The notes below the pieces were generated by a model. The model did no database searches and was not told the origin of the DNA. It worked only from the letters and a program-made list of their open reading frames with translations. This document shows, piece after piece, positions 1 to 8,736 of a DNA stretch of 64,000 bases. This DNA is from Sphingobacteriales bacterium (lineage in GTDB: Bacteria > Bacteroidota > Bacteroidia > AKYH767-A > OLB10): the NCBI GenBank assembly GCA_021299095.1, contig JAJTFW010000010.1, forward strand, positions 38,126-102,125, given 5' to 3'. Position 1 is the first letter of the stretch. The number at the start of each line of letters is the position of its first letter. A program made the translations under genes and the position numbers.

Positions 1-20
1 TTTTTTATGCCTAACTGCGC

Positions 21-28
21 TATATTTG
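21..28 (+). promoter_or_regulatory. Bacteroidota -7 promoter element for murI
   Basis: TATATTTG matches the Bacteroidota -7 consensus TAnnTTTG and ends three bases before the GTG at 32. It overlaps the TTG at 26, so that TTG is unlikely to be translated. Confidence 0.6.
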
Positions 29-31
29 AGT

Positions 32-856
32 GTGCCCAAAGCAATTTCAGTTCGATCCCGCCCGCTGGGAATTTTCGATTCCGGAATAGGCGGACTTACC
101 GTTGCGGATGCTATACGCGAGCGGATGCCTGGTGAACAATTGGTGTATTTCGGCGACACCGCACATTTGCCCTACGGTGACAAATCAGAGGAGTCCATTA
201 AGAAGTGGTCTGTTTGTATTGCGGACTTTCTGTTGGCACAAGGCTGCAAGGCCATTGTAATTGCATGCAACAGTATTTCAGCGGTCGCCTACTCAGCGGT
301 CAAAAAGCGTGTTGGACCTGGTATTCCGGTCATCAACGTAATTGACCCGGTCGTTGGTCACGTTTGCTCAGAAAAGAACTTCAAACACGTCGGTGTCATT
401 GGTACCAAAGCCACGATACGGGCCAATGTGTACGCTGCAAAGCTGAACCGCAAACGTCCCGACATGACCGTATCCTCGCTCGCTACCCCTTTGCTTGCGC
501 CGATGATTGAAGAGGGCTTCTTCAATAACAGTATATCACGCACTATTATTAACGACTACCTTTCAAGGACCAAGCTGAAGAAAATCGATAGTTTGATTCT
601 GGGATGTACGCATTACCCACTCATCCGTCCTGAGATAGATGCCTTTTACAAGGGTAGAATAGAGGTATTTGATGCAGCAGGAATCGTGGCTGATGCCGTT
701 AAAGCCGTACTGGATTCTGAAAACCTGAGCTATTCCGGAAAAAGAAAGCCCCAGCATCACTTTTATGTATCGGAATACACGACAGCCTTCGAAAAGAGCA
801 CACGCATTTTCTTCAAGGGTAAAGTCAGACTTCAGCAGAAAAACCTGTGGCGCTGA
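32..856 (+). CDS. murI: glutamate racemase MurI
   Basis: Converts L-glutamate to D-glutamate in the cytoplasm for peptidoglycan precursor synthesis. The N-terminal GIFDSGIGGLTV motif is the family signature. The two catalytic cysteines lie in IACNS and LGCTHYPL. Many family members have CNT at the first site, so CNS is a mild variant. The length of about 274 residues is normal. I prefer the GTG start at 32 because the alternative TTG at 26 lies inside a TAnnTTTG promoter element, leaving a nearly leaderless message. The gene converges on the ppiD-like gene, with a hairpin between them. Confidence 0.95.
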   Translation: MPKAISVRSRPLGIFDSGIGGLTVADAIRERMPGEQLVYFGDTAHLPYGDKSEESIKKWSVCIADFLLAQGCKAIVIACNSISAVAYSAVKKRVGPGIPVINVIDPVVGHVCSEKNFKHVGVIGTKATIRANVYAAKLNRKRPDMTVSSLATPLLAPMIEEGFFNNSISRTIINDYLSRTKLKKIDSLILGCTHYPLIRPEIDAFYKGRIEVFDAAGIVADAVKAVLDSENLSYSGKRKPQHHFYVSEYTTAFEKSTRIFFKGKVRLQQKNLWR

Positions 857-886
857 AAAAACAAAGGCCCCTTTTACGGAGCCTTT
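853..886 (-). terminator. intrinsic terminator between murI and the ppiD-like gene
   Basis: A 9-bp stem (863-871 with 878-886, one mismatch) encloses a 6-base loop. Read on the minus strand it is followed by a run of T (complement of 855-860), so it mainly serves the leftward operon. Confidence 0.65.
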
Positions 887-916
887 GAAATCAGAATGTG
901 AAGTTCTGTATTTATA

Positions 917-3004
917 TCAGTAGAACTTGTACCGGTTATCTACGATGCCAGCCTTTTCGCGCAGAGCAGATTCAACTTCGTACTGTGACCGGCTTTGTAA
1001 CTGCATCAGCGATTGCTTGACATCGTTCGAAAGATCGGCAGGAGCCTTTACATCAGCCACAGAAACAACCTGCACAACATACACCCCATTCATTCCTTTG
1101 ATCGGAGAAGTGGTTTTACCGGCTCCTACGTTGGTAAGAGCACCCACCAGGTAAGGTTCCATGCCGCTGCTCGGCAAATAAGGTGATGCGAAAAGTACGT
1201 TGTCCGCTGTGAGAACTTGTTGACCGTTTGCAGAAGCCAGTGACTCAAGACTTCCGCCCTTGGACAATTTCGCCTTGATTTGCTCAGCCTTCTTGTCGCG
1301 GCGAACTTCTGCGGTCAATTGATCGCGAACCTGATCCATAGTACCAATGCCTTTTTCACGGCGGTCAACCAACTTGGCAATCACAAACCGGCTTCCGAAC
1401 TCATAGGCCTTCGAAACCGAACCAGGCTCATTGGTGTGTGCCCAACGTACTACTTCGCGGGAGTTTTCCATTCCGGCAAACATGCGGGCATTGGACATGA
1501 TATTGCTTTCGGTCAGTTTGGTGAGCTTTGCTGAAGTAACCCCTGCGTCAAAAGCCTCCGCAGTGGCATTGGCGGCGGCAAATTGGTTGGCCTTCTGATA
1601 AACGGCCTGGTACGTTTTGCTGCTGGGTTCGATTTTCTTCTCCAAATAGGCCACATTGATCTGACGGCTTAGCTTACCCTGGTCAGTGATATGAATAACG
1701 TGAATTCCGAATTGGGTCTCCACCAAGGTGTAATCTCCTTTCTTTCCTTGGAAACAGGCATCGTTGAACGGCTGTACCATCATTCCTGGAGAAAACCATC
1801 CCAAATCTCCGCCCTTACCTTTTGCAACCTGGTCGGTCGAATACTGGTCGCTCAAGGCTTGAAAGGAAGCTCCACCTTCGAGCGCTTTCTTAATACTATC
1901 GGCTTGTGCCAGCACAGCATCTTTTCCGGACGCACCAACCGCAAGCAGTATGTGTGATGCCTTGACTGAATCAGGAATCATTTTCACCGCAGACAACTTG
2001 GCGACTTTATAGGAATTACCTTCTTCGTAAGGACCGTAGGTGAAGCCTACCGCTGACGAAAACATGATGGAATCAAGCATCGGAGAAAGTGTCCCCTTCT
2101 TGTTGAAACTTGAGTTGTAAGAACCATCGCTGTTCAACACGACAAATGCTGAATCTGAAGCAGCGGAACGGAATTCATCCGCCAGTTTGTTGATGGCAAA
2201 TGATGCCGCCTGCCGATCGATATCAGTCGGGGTGATATCAAACATGACATAGTCAACCGTTGCCATAGCCTCCTGCTTATACTTCTTGCTCGTGGCATTG
2301 TACAACGTTTTCAGATCAGCATCGGAAACTTCTATGCTTGAGTCCGAAATGGAAGAATACGGAACCATGACGTAGCGAATATTCATACCCTTGCTACGTC
2401 CCATAAAATCCTGTGCGGCCTCAGCCTTCGAAACGAACACACCGTTGCGGATCAGGTTGCTATACTTCTGCTTGACCCGCTCTTCGCGAATCGCTTTTTC
2501 GAACAACAACCATTGATTACGGGTGCGACCGGTTTGGTCGTTGTCCATATTCTTTAGGAAGTTAGCGACATTGGCCGGGTTGAACGTACCTGTTTTGGGG
2601 TCGGTGAATGCCTGCTTGATCTGTGGATGGGGGTTTTTTCCCTGAACCATATCAACCAACTCAACCGCACTGCACGAAAGGCCAAGCTTTTCGTACTGCG
2701 GCTTAAACACCAACTCCTCTACCAGCTGACCCCAGGTCTGCTCGCGAATCTGATCCATGGTATTCTGGTCGATGTTGTCGCTGTTGGTCTGCATCTTGTA
2801 ATTGTTGGCCTGGACCTCCACTTTCGCTTCGAAATCCATCGCATTGACCTTTGAACCAGCGATTTCACCGGCGGTGATTTCGTTGCTGCTGAACAATCCG
2901 TTCTGCGAAGAGAACAGGTCGCCGAGCAGGAAAGCCAACAAACTGAATCCGACGATTCCGATCAACAAACCGCCTTTACTTCTGATTTTCTCGATTACTG
3001 CCAT
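917..3004 (-). CDS. membrane-anchored peptidyl-prolyl cis-trans isomerase, PpiD/SurA-like
   Basis: Periplasmic folding chaperone/isomerase anchored in the inner membrane, about 695 residues. An N-terminal transmembrane segment lies at about residues 12-28, followed by a SurA_N-like helical region. A parvulin (PpiC) domain spans about 348-443, with KASHILL, GGDLGWF and GIHVIHI motifs, followed by a long C-terminal part. I chose the ATG at 3004 because the protein then begins directly before the membrane anchor; an extension to 3241 would add 79 low-complexity residues and run into the 63-residue gene upstream. A possible -7 element with one mismatch (TATATTCG) lies at 3047-3054. It is the last gene of the coaX-lptC group and is named by domain architecture. 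Confidence 0.9.
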   Translation of the reverse strand: MAVIEKIRSKGGLLIGIVGFSLLAFLLGDLFSSQNGLFSSNEITAGEIAGSKVNAMDFEAKVEVQANNYKMQTNSDNIDQNTMDQIREQTWGQLVEELVFKPQYEKLGLSCSAVELVDMVQGKNPHPQIKQAFTDPKTGTFNPANVANFLKNMDNDQTGRTRNQWLLFEKAIREERVKQKYSNLIRNGVFVSKAEAAQDFMGRSKGMNIRYVMVPYSSISDSSIEVSDADLKTLYNATSKKYKQEAMATVDYVMFDITPTDIDRQAASFAINKLADEFRSAASDSAFVVLNSDGSYNSSFNKKGTLSPMLDSIMFSSAVGFTYGPYEEGNSYKVAKLSAVKMIPDSVKASHILLAVGASGKDAVLAQADSIKKALEGGASFQALSDQYSTDQVAKGKGGDLGWFSPGMMVQPFNDACFQGKKGDYTLVETQFGIHVIHITDQGKLSRQINVAYLEKKIEPSSKTYQAVYQKANQFAAANATAEAFDAGVTSAKLTKLTESNIMSNARMFAGMENSREVVRWAHTNEPGSVSKAYEFGSRFVIAKLVDRREKGIGTMDQVRDQLTAEVRRDKKAEQIKAKLSKGGSLESLASANGQQVLTADNVLFASPYLPSSGMEPYLVGALTNVGAGKTTSPIKGMNGVYVVQVVSVADVKAPADLSNDVKQSLMQLQSRSQYEVESALREKAGIVDNRYKFY

Positions 3005-3117
3005 GATGAACTGGGAATTCTGTAGTGTACAATTGAGTTTGGCCTGCGAATATACGAATGAAAACGGTACGGGGAAAGAGGCGGTTATATGCCTGAATCC
3101 GGACGGGGTAAGCCCCT

Positions 3118-3309
3118 TTAGCGCGATGATCCTCGGCGGGTAATCCTGCGTCGCTGTGAGCGCCGAACGGACCAAAAAATTGACGCTACCCCGGCAAACA
3201 GAAAATACCACCAGGCGGAGGAAAAGCCTTCGGTCAGCCATTTGAAGGCTCCAATGCCTGTACCTGTCAGGACAATGGTAAGCCAGGCAATTTCAAGAAT
3301 CCTGAGCAT
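3118..3309 (-). CDS. small two-helix membrane protein, unknown function
   Basis: A 63-residue protein with two hydrophobic segments (about 5-21 and 30-47) and a very basic tail (RRSQRRRITRRG). The start lies only two bases after the lptC stop codon, which argues for translation from the same mRNA. The size and position fit the small hypothetical membrane proteins often seen downstream of lptC in Bacteroidota. No function can be assigned. Confidence 0.65.
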   Translation of the reverse strand: MLRILEIAWLTIVLTGTGIGAFKWLTEGFSSAWWYFLFAGVASIFWSVRRSQRRRITRRGSSR

Positions 3310-3311
3310 GT

Positions 3312-3866
3312 TCAGTCGGTCAGAGTAATCCTACCCCGCACGTTGAAGATACGGTATCTGCTGAAATCCTGATCCGCCTCAAAGCCTTTTCCAAAAATGA
3401 CCTCTTCGGCCGTGGTGATTTTAACGTCTTCCTCACTTGTCAGCAACTCCTTGCGCTCGTCCCAGATCAGATGCTGGGTATCGAGACGTTCACCCTTTTG
3501 ATTCACCACAACCACATCCTTTCTGGCCTCCCATACTCTTTCGTTTTCGCGATGAAGTGCCCATCCGGCGGTTAGCTGCGATTCAACACGCAGATTTTCG
3601 TCAAAAAACTCAATCCGTATGCCCTCAGGGAGACGGGTAAACACCTGCTCCTTTCTGATTTTCTCGTAGACTGGAGCGTTCACCCGAACGGTAACCTTTC
3701 CCGAGTCACTGTAGAGCGTGGTAAGACCACGGATACGCTCCACGGGAAGGTCTGGATTGGCATCGGCTGTTCCTGGATCAGATCCACCAGAACAAGCCGT
3801 GATGAAAATGGAAATCAATGCTGTAGAAAACAGGCATGCCAGCGTCGATTTGATGCTGGATTTCAT
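3312..3866 (-). CDS. lptC: LPS export ABC transporter periplasmic protein LptC (lipoprotein)
   Basis: LptC accepts lipopolysaccharide from the LptBFG transporter and passes it to LptA across the periplasm. The protein has 184 residues with a lipoprotein signal peptide ending in a lipobox (FITAC). The repeating strands after it (VERIRGLTTLYSDSGKVTVRV, WALHRENERVWEARKDVVVVN) are typical of the LptC/OstA jellyroll. I chose the ATG at 3866 because it overlaps the upstream stop as TGATG, giving coupled translation; an earlier ATG at 3893 lies inside the upstream gene and would add nine residues before the signal peptide. Confidence 0.88.
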   Translation of the reverse strand: MKSSIKSTLACLFSTALISIFITACSGGSDPGTADANPDLPVERIRGLTTLYSDSGKVTVRVNAPVYEKIRKEQVFTRLPEGIRIEFFDENLRVESQLTAGWALHRENERVWEARKDVVVVNQKGERLDTQHLIWDERKELLTSEEDVKITTAEEVIFGKGFEADQDFSRYRIFNVRGRITLTD

Positions 3867-5164
3867 CAGTCGTAGCGACGTTTCTGGAACCAACCTTCGT
3901 TAAATGTGAGTCCAAGTACCAACCGCAGGTAACGCTCGCGAACCAAATTGCTATCGACGGTTCCGCGCTGAAGCGCTTCAATGGCCACATTAAATTGTGA
4001 ATGGAAAGCCTTTCGGAGTGGCAGGCCAAATCCAATGCTTAGACCATATTCGTCTACGTGACGATCGCGCAGAAGGATGTTGGTTCTGGAATGAAATAAA
4101 CCTCCCCGGTAGTGCACTTTCCTGAAATACGCGCTGGCCTTTGCGTCGTTGGTGTATTGAGCACCCACCGAAATTCGGTAACTGCGATCGAGTTGTGGCA
4201 CCGATTCACCGAATTCGGAGTAGGAAGTCCAATCCTGCATCCGATAGTCTGCAGACATCACCCAATGTTCGGCATCGTTCCACTGTATACCGAAACCCAT
4301 CGACAGAGGCAGTGAGATTTCCCCTTGCTGATCCTCGATTGACACGATGGTATCCTTAATGACATCCACCCCGAATGCATTTGTTCTGAAATTATCCCAG
4401 ATCAGGTTGCGTTCGGCATTCGTACTGGTGGCAAGTCCACACGCTGCACCGATAGTGAGTCGCGAATCATTTTTAAGCTTCAACCGCCACATTAGACCTA
4501 AGTCAAAAAGAAATCCGGAGATGGTGGTGCTTTCGATAATTCGTGTATCGAAGAAATTCTCATCGGCATACCGGACAATTCTCGAACGGTCAGTTGTACC
4601 ATAAACATACGAGGTGTTCAGGCCGACAGAAATTGCTGGAGAAACCCGAAAGCCATTGCTGATGAAATACCTGTTGATCCCCCCTGCTCCTGAAAATTCA
4701 GTGGAGAAACTATTTAGTGAATCGACCGGGCTGTTCGAGGTAACGGAGTACCCCGTACCACTATACGGAACAAACCCAAACGCCAGACCCCAGCGATTGC
4801 GTTTAAATGGCAAACCGATTGCAAAATATTCAAGCCTTGCATTCGTAGAAATCGCTTCAACTTCAGATTGTTGCTGTACGATGCGCTCAGCAGAAAGTCC
4901 AAACTCAAAAACCTTGAGCGAATCTCCATCGTAGGTTGCAGGATTGACCAGGTTGAATGCACCTGGCATCTCAGTTGCTACCGCAGTTCCGCCCATAGCC
5001 CGTTGCCAGGCAAATCCATTAAACAGCAATTCACCCGGACCAAAACGAGAGTAAGGCGATATTGTGGTGGTTTGGGCACACGCTATCCCGGACAGAATTG
5101 CAGAAATTCCGCAGACTAAAAGGAGGCGACCGATACGATTAGGGCAAATTCGAAAGGATGGCAT
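3866..5164 (-). CDS. outer-membrane beta-barrel protein of the coaX-lptC locus
   Basis: A 432-residue exported protein. The signal peptide (about 1-31, ending ACAQ) is followed by alternating hydrophobic/polar strands rich in aromatic residues. The opening SPYSRFGPGELLFNGFAWQRAMGG resembles the N-plug of FadL/OmpP1-like barrels seen in Bacteroidota conserved proteins. The first 26 bases overlap coaX and the stop overlaps lptC, so the three genes form one translationally coupled operon. The location next to lptC suggests an envelope role, but no substrate can be named. Confidence 0.8.
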   Translation of the reverse strand: MPSFRICPNRIGRLLLVCGISAILSGIACAQTTTISPYSRFGPGELLFNGFAWQRAMGGTAVATEMPGAFNLVNPATYDGDSLKVFEFGLSAERIVQQQSEVEAISTNARLEYFAIGLPFKRNRWGLAFGFVPYSGTGYSVTSNSPVDSLNSFSTEFSGAGGINRYFISNGFRVSPAISVGLNTSYVYGTTDRSRIVRYADENFFDTRIIESTTISGFLFDLGLMWRLKLKNDSRLTIGAACGLATSTNAERNLIWDNFRTNAFGVDVIKDTIVSIEDQQGEISLPLSMGFGIQWNDAEHWVMSADYRMQDWTSYSEFGESVPQLDRSYRISVGAQYTNDAKASAYFRKVHYRGGLFHSRTNILLRDRHVDEYGLSIGFGLPLRKAFHSQFNVAIEALQRGTVDSNLVRERYLRLVLGLTFNEGWFQKRRYD

Positions 5165-5858
5165 GGAGTCCGTGGAGGGTTAATCCGGGGACGGCAAAGA
5201 TGTCCTTTTGCAGCCGATTTACCAAGGTGTCGGTATCGCCGCCCGTCAGAACCACATGTACGCAGGGATACTCAGCCCGGTAGCGCATGACCATACCAGA
5301 GATTTCTGCGGCAATTCCATTCAGCACTCCGGATCGGATCGAGGTGAACGTGGAGTTTCCTACTAACGGAGACTCTCCCTCTGGCTCGACACGTGGCAGG
5401 GCAGGGCAATAATAATGTAGTGCCTCGAACCGCATTACCAATCCTGGTGCAATGGATCCCCCATGATACCTCCCATCCGATGTAACCAAATCGAACTTCA
5501 GGCACGTTCCGGCATCAATGATGAGAACGTCTTGTTGAGGGTATAGTGAAGCGGCAGCACAGGCGTTCACCAGCCGGTCTTTCCCCAAGGTTGCCGGCGT
5601 GGAATACGCATTGTTGACTGGAAGGGGTGTTTTATCGTCAAACACATGAAAATCAGTGAATGACCGCATGTATTCGACAAGATTTTCGGGCGGGGAAATG
5701 ACCGAAACCAGCATGGATCGACGCAGGTCGAATTGTCCAATCCAAGCGGTCATTTCCCGATCAGACACTACGGGAAAAGAGGCTTGGGCAATCGGCACAG
5801 CATTTTGGTACACTGCCAATTTCACTGCAGTATTTCCTACGTCAACCACCAGATCCAT
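5139..5858 (-). CDS. coaX: type III pantothenate kinase CoaX
   Basis: Phosphorylates pantothenate in the first committed step of coenzyme A synthesis. The 239-residue protein has the ASKHA-fold signatures: DVGNTAVKLAVY at the N-terminus, LGKDRLVNA in the middle, IDAGTCLKFD and the HGGSIAPGL segment. A TAAGTTTG promoter element lies exactly four bases upstream of the ATG, so this is probably the first gene of a leaderless transcript that continues through the barrel protein, lptC and the small membrane protein. Confidence 0.93.
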   Translation of the reverse strand: MDLVVDVGNTAVKLAVYQNAVPIAQASFPVVSDREMTAWIGQFDLRRSMLVSVISPPENLVEYMRSFTDFHVFDDKTPLPVNNAYSTPATLGKDRLVNACAAASLYPQQDVLIIDAGTCLKFDLVTSDGRYHGGSIAPGLVMRFEALHYYCPALPRVEPEGESPLVGNSTFTSIRSGVLNGIAAEISGMVMRYRAEYPCVHVVLTGGDTDTLVNRLQKDIFAVPGLTLHGLHAILSNLP

Positions 5859-5862
5859 CGAA

Positions 5863-5870
5863 CAAACTTA
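5863..5870 (-). promoter_or_regulatory. -7 promoter element for coaX
   Basis: On the minus strand it reads TAAGTTTG, a full TAnnTTTG match, with four bases (ttcg) before the ATG at 5858. Confidence 0.65.
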
Positions 5871-5899
5871 GAACTAATGGGGCGGAACAGGGTCGGCGG

Positions 5900-5929
5900 T
5901 TGGATATTCCGGAAAAAAACCTACTTTTG
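5900..5929 (+). promoter_or_regulatory. promoter of tRNA-Phe
   Basis: TTG at 5900-5902 and TACTTTTG at 5922-5929 are separated by 19 bases. This fits the Bacteroidota -33/-7 layout and ends 12 bases before the mature tRNA 5' end. Confidence 0.6.
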
Positions 5930-5941
5930 CAGGCCATTCTT

Positions 5942-6014
5942 GGTGATGTAGCTCAGTTGGTAGAGCAAAGGACTGAAAATCCTTGTGTCGGCGGTTCGAC
6001 TCCGTCCATCACCA
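5942..6014 (+). tRNA. tRNA-Phe (GAA)
   Basis: A 73-nt cloverleaf. The acceptor stem is GGTGATG (5942-5948) with CATCACC (6007-6013), and the discriminator base is A. The D-loop contains AGCTCAGTTGGTAGAGC, the anticodon GAA is at 5975-5977, and the T-arm contains GGTTCGACTCC. CCA is not encoded. A response-regulator gene starts 25 bases downstream with no terminator between them. Confidence 0.96.
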
Positions 6015-6039
6015 CACCTCTTTCCTGAACGCCCACCGG

Positions 6040-6435
6040 ATGAATCCCGCCCGCTACCGCAGGGTACTCTTAATTGACGATAACGAAATCGACAATTTCA
6101 TCAACGAGCGGATGATTACAGCCAGCCGTTTTTCTGAAACCGTCACGGTAAAAAATTCAACAGACGAAGCAATTGCCTTCCTAGGCTCCATTGAAGACTC
6201 CTCCCAATATCCAGAGGTTATTTTTCTGGATTTGAATATGCCGGTTAAAGACGGATTCGCTTTTCTGGAAGAATACGAGCGACTTCCTGAGCAACTGAGA
6301 ACGAATGCCCGGATTGTAGTGCTATCCTCTTCCATATCTCCTGAGGACATCAACCAAGCATCAACTAACCCCCATGTTCTGAAGTACGTCAATAAGCCAC
6401 TCAGCGAAAAATACCTGAATGCGATTGATTTTTAA
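6040..6435 (+). CDS. single-domain response regulator (CheY-like receiver)
   Basis: A stand-alone receiver of 131 residues with no output domain. It has the acidic pocket LIDDNEIDN, the phospho-acceptor aspartate in FLDLNMPVKDG, the Thr/Ser switch in VLSSS and the conserved lysine in YVNKPLS. I chose the ATG at 6040 because it directly precedes the first receiver strand; the earlier ATG at 5983 lies inside the tRNA. No partner kinase is adjacent. It probably shares its transcript with tRNA-Phe and is followed by a strong hairpin. Confidence 0.88.
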   Translation: MNPARYRRVLLIDDNEIDNFINERMITASRFSETVTVKNSTDEAIAFLGSIEDSSQYPEVIFLDLNMPVKDGFAFLEEYERLPEQLRTNARIVVLSSSISPEDINQASTNPHVLKYVNKPLSEKYLNAIDF

Positions 6436-6452
6436 CGAATCAACTTCAACCG

Positions 6453-6483
6453 AAAAGGGGAGCTTATGGCTCCCCTTTTTTTT
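6453..6483. terminator. bidirectional intrinsic terminator
   Basis: A GGGGAGC/GCTCCCC stem has a 5-base loop, with A-rich sequence on the left and a T-run on the right. It lies between the convergent response-regulator gene and the leftward gene ending at 6500. Confidence 0.8.
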
Positions 6484-6499
6484 GCTGAATGATCTGTAA

Positions 6500-7957
6500 T
6501 CAAGATTTAATGGGATTACTCATCTTCCGGATCACAGCCTCTTCAATCCTGAGATCGGCTAGTACACCGAACACATTTCCTGGCACGGTTGTGAATTCAT
6601 CCCACAACTCCGCAATTCGCTTGACTTTTTTCCTGTAATCTGCGGGCTTCAATGCCGTCTTGATGATCTTGATTGCATGCCGGGCGGGAGCGAAGGCGTC
6701 GTCCTGCTCACGAATTTGGCGCTTGAGGCTGGACAGGATTTGCTGACAGAGGCCGTCCTCTCCGACAATACAGTATTGAAGTGCCTGGAAGACTTTCACA
6801 TCTACATCGGTATGGAGATACTGTTTCAATGACATGCAATTCCGGAGTTCGTTCAGCTTACGGGCAGCACCGCTATAATCACCCTGATAGAACCGAACGG
6901 TAGCGAGGTAGCGAATTACGCTCACATAGTGATACGCTTCTTCGGTTTCGACATCAAAGCTCTTATCCAATTTGTCGGCATAGTAAAGCAGATGATTCAG
7001 GTTGCCATCGATGCGGTATTTGGCGAGCTTGGCACGCAGGAACTGCACCACGAAGAAATTCATAATGTGCTTCCCTGTCATCGAGGGTAGACCCTGATGT
7101 ATTTTCTGGATGTAGTGGTCTGCTTTTACCAGATTCGACGTCCTGACGTAATATTCGAAGCGGAGCAGATCAACTACCCATTTCATGTTCTGGTAAAATG
7201 TATCCATCGGATACCTGTTGAAGATGTCCGATAACTTGTCGAGCGTAAACTCGATCTCCTCTTCACGCGACTTCAACCCTTCTCGGTCTGTAGAAACATT
7301 GCAGTGGTAATAAATCCGGACGATATTGTAGAGCACATACAAACGGTGTGAATCGTACAGTTCGCAGATGTTGCTCAGCTCGCGCTTCATGGCAATGATT
7401 TCATCCAGGTGAGTGGATTCGGCACTTAGTTGATAGGTACCAAGTCGCTTGATGAACCGAAAGAAAATGCCTTCCGCCTTCGACACTGCCAGTGAATACG
7501 CAACATGTCGTTGGTACTTCGAATTATAAAAATCGTAATCCTCCGTATGCAGGTTTAGCTGGGCGAGTGTTTTGTAGACGACGATTAACTCCGCGTTCAG
7601 GTCGTACTCGATCAGTTGCTTTTCAAGTTCACGAAGTGCCCTAACCGAAAAATCACGGTTTCCTCCAAACAAGTGAGCAGGCACCCTTGAGACTTCATCC
7701 ATAAGACCCTGGATTGGATTCTCCACTTTCTTACTCAGTACAGCTGCAATCTTGGAGTTGAGTCGTGATTTGAGCGTATAGTATGCGCTTGGATTGACCT
7801 GCAGCATCTCCATCATTTCGCTATCGTCAATGTCGCGCTTGCGGGTGGTCTCCAGCACGATAAATGGTTTGTTCTTCCGGTTGCCCGATACCTCGGCCAG
7901 CAGTTGCTGGTAGTCGTGTTCGGGAAGCTTCTTGATTGTTTTGCTTAAGGTATCCAT
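6500..7957 (-). CDS. unrecognised helical-repeat cytoplasmic protein
   Basis: A 485-residue protein without signal peptide or membrane segment, dominated by amphipathic helices (for example LNLHTEDYDFYNSKYQRHVAYS and GDYSGAARKLNELRNC), which suggests a TPR/alpha-solenoid scaffold. I do not recognise a family. I chose the ATG at 7957 because the upstream in-frame extension to 8107 looks like untranslated leader (cysteine-rich, no helix pattern). It diverges from the secreted protein at 8219. The function is unknown. Confidence 0.75.
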   Translation of the reverse strand: MDTLSKTIKKLPEHDYQQLLAEVSGNRKNKPFIVLETTRKRDIDDSEMMEMLQVNPSAYYTLKSRLNSKIAAVLSKKVENPIQGLMDEVSRVPAHLFGGNRDFSVRALRELEKQLIEYDLNAELIVVYKTLAQLNLHTEDYDFYNSKYQRHVAYSLAVSKAEGIFFRFIKRLGTYQLSAESTHLDEIIAMKRELSNICELYDSHRLYVLYNIVRIYYHCNVSTDREGLKSREEEIEFTLDKLSDIFNRYPMDTFYQNMKWVVDLLRFEYYVRTSNLVKADHYIQKIHQGLPSMTGKHIMNFFVVQFLRAKLAKYRIDGNLNHLLYYADKLDKSFDVETEEAYHYVSVIRYLATVRFYQGDYSGAARKLNELRNCMSLKQYLHTDVDVKVFQALQYCIVGEDGLCQQILSSLKRQIREQDDAFAPARHAIKIIKTALKPADYRKKVKRIAELWDEFTTVPGNVFGVLADLRIEEAVIRKMSNPIKS

Positions 7958-8218
7958 TGATGTAAATCCAGTTCGGTTTTGGCGCTTGTTACGCAGGTGT
8001 AAGAAAAAGGTTCGGAATGCCTGCATTTTATCTGAAAAACATCCATGGAAACCCCTAAACGGGTTTTGCGTACACAGGAAACATACAGCAAATCGGACGC
8101 CACACATCAGACCGCAAGAATTTTAATAAAAACGAAACCCAATCCGAAAAGCGCGCGTACAAATCTTCAAATCACGCGCCCCGAACGGGTCAATCAAAGC
8201 GAACAAACAACTTATAAC

Positions 8219-8704
8219 ATGTATACTTCCTCACCCACCGCAAGCATGAAAACAATTCGCACCCAGATGATGGCATTGGCCACAGCTATGCTTTTGACAA
8301 TCTCTTCCGCTGTTTCTGCGCAAGACAGTCCGACCCTACAGCGTGAAATTCCCGCTGCTGACAACCAGCCAAAAATGAACATCCACAACTATACCGCTAC
8401 TTATAATAGCGGCAAGGTGTTTGTCAGCTGGACATCGAAGAACGAAACTGCCGATTGCCTTTATATCATCGAGCGATCGAAGGACGGTTACGGCTTTGAA
8501 TCCGTAGGTATTAAGGAAGGCATCGGTTCCGAAATCGAGCTCTACTATTCCTGGATCGACAAAAATCCTCCTGCAGGATTCGCGTATTACCGTGTTAAGA
8601 AAATCACACGCGACGGTACGCAGATGTATAGCGCTGTCAATGCTGTAATCAATCAGTCGACCAACTTCGAGAATTACGCACTCGAACCAGAAGGCCAGAA
8701 GTAA
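8219..8704 (+). CDS. small secreted fibronectin-III-like protein
   Basis: About 161 residues (153 if the ATG at 8246 is used), with a signal peptide ending in SAVSAQ. The mature part (GKVFVSWTSKNETADCLYII, then YYRVKKITRDG) matches the strand pattern of the FN3-like modules common in Bacteroidota secreted proteins. There is no catalytic motif. The gene for the giant PKD protein begins 32 bases downstream without an obvious promoter, so the two are probably co-transcribed. The start codon choice is uncertain. Confidence 0.72.
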   Translation: MYTSSPTASMKTIRTQMMALATAMLLTISSAVSAQDSPTLQREIPAADNQPKMNIHNYTATYNSGKVFVSWTSKNETADCLYIIERSKDGYGFESVGIKEGIGSEIELYYSWIDKNPPAGFAYYRVKKITRDGTQMYSAVNAVINQSTNFENYALEPEGQK

Positions 8705-8736
8705 TTCAACCCGACCACAGACCAAACACCCCCCCT

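Noticed and set aside
26-31. TTG at 26 as the murI start
   Set aside because: It lies within a full TAnnTTTG promoter element; the GTG at 32 is preferred.
8051-8078. AAACCC/GGGTTT inverted repeat near 8051-8078
   Set aside because: The stem is only six pairs with a six-base loop, and it does not follow a gene end; a functional role is not supported.
8045-8218. N-terminal extension of the secreted FN3-like protein to 8045
   Set aside because: The extension lacks a signal peptide and would run through leader sequence; the ATG at 8219 or 8246 precedes a proper signal peptide.
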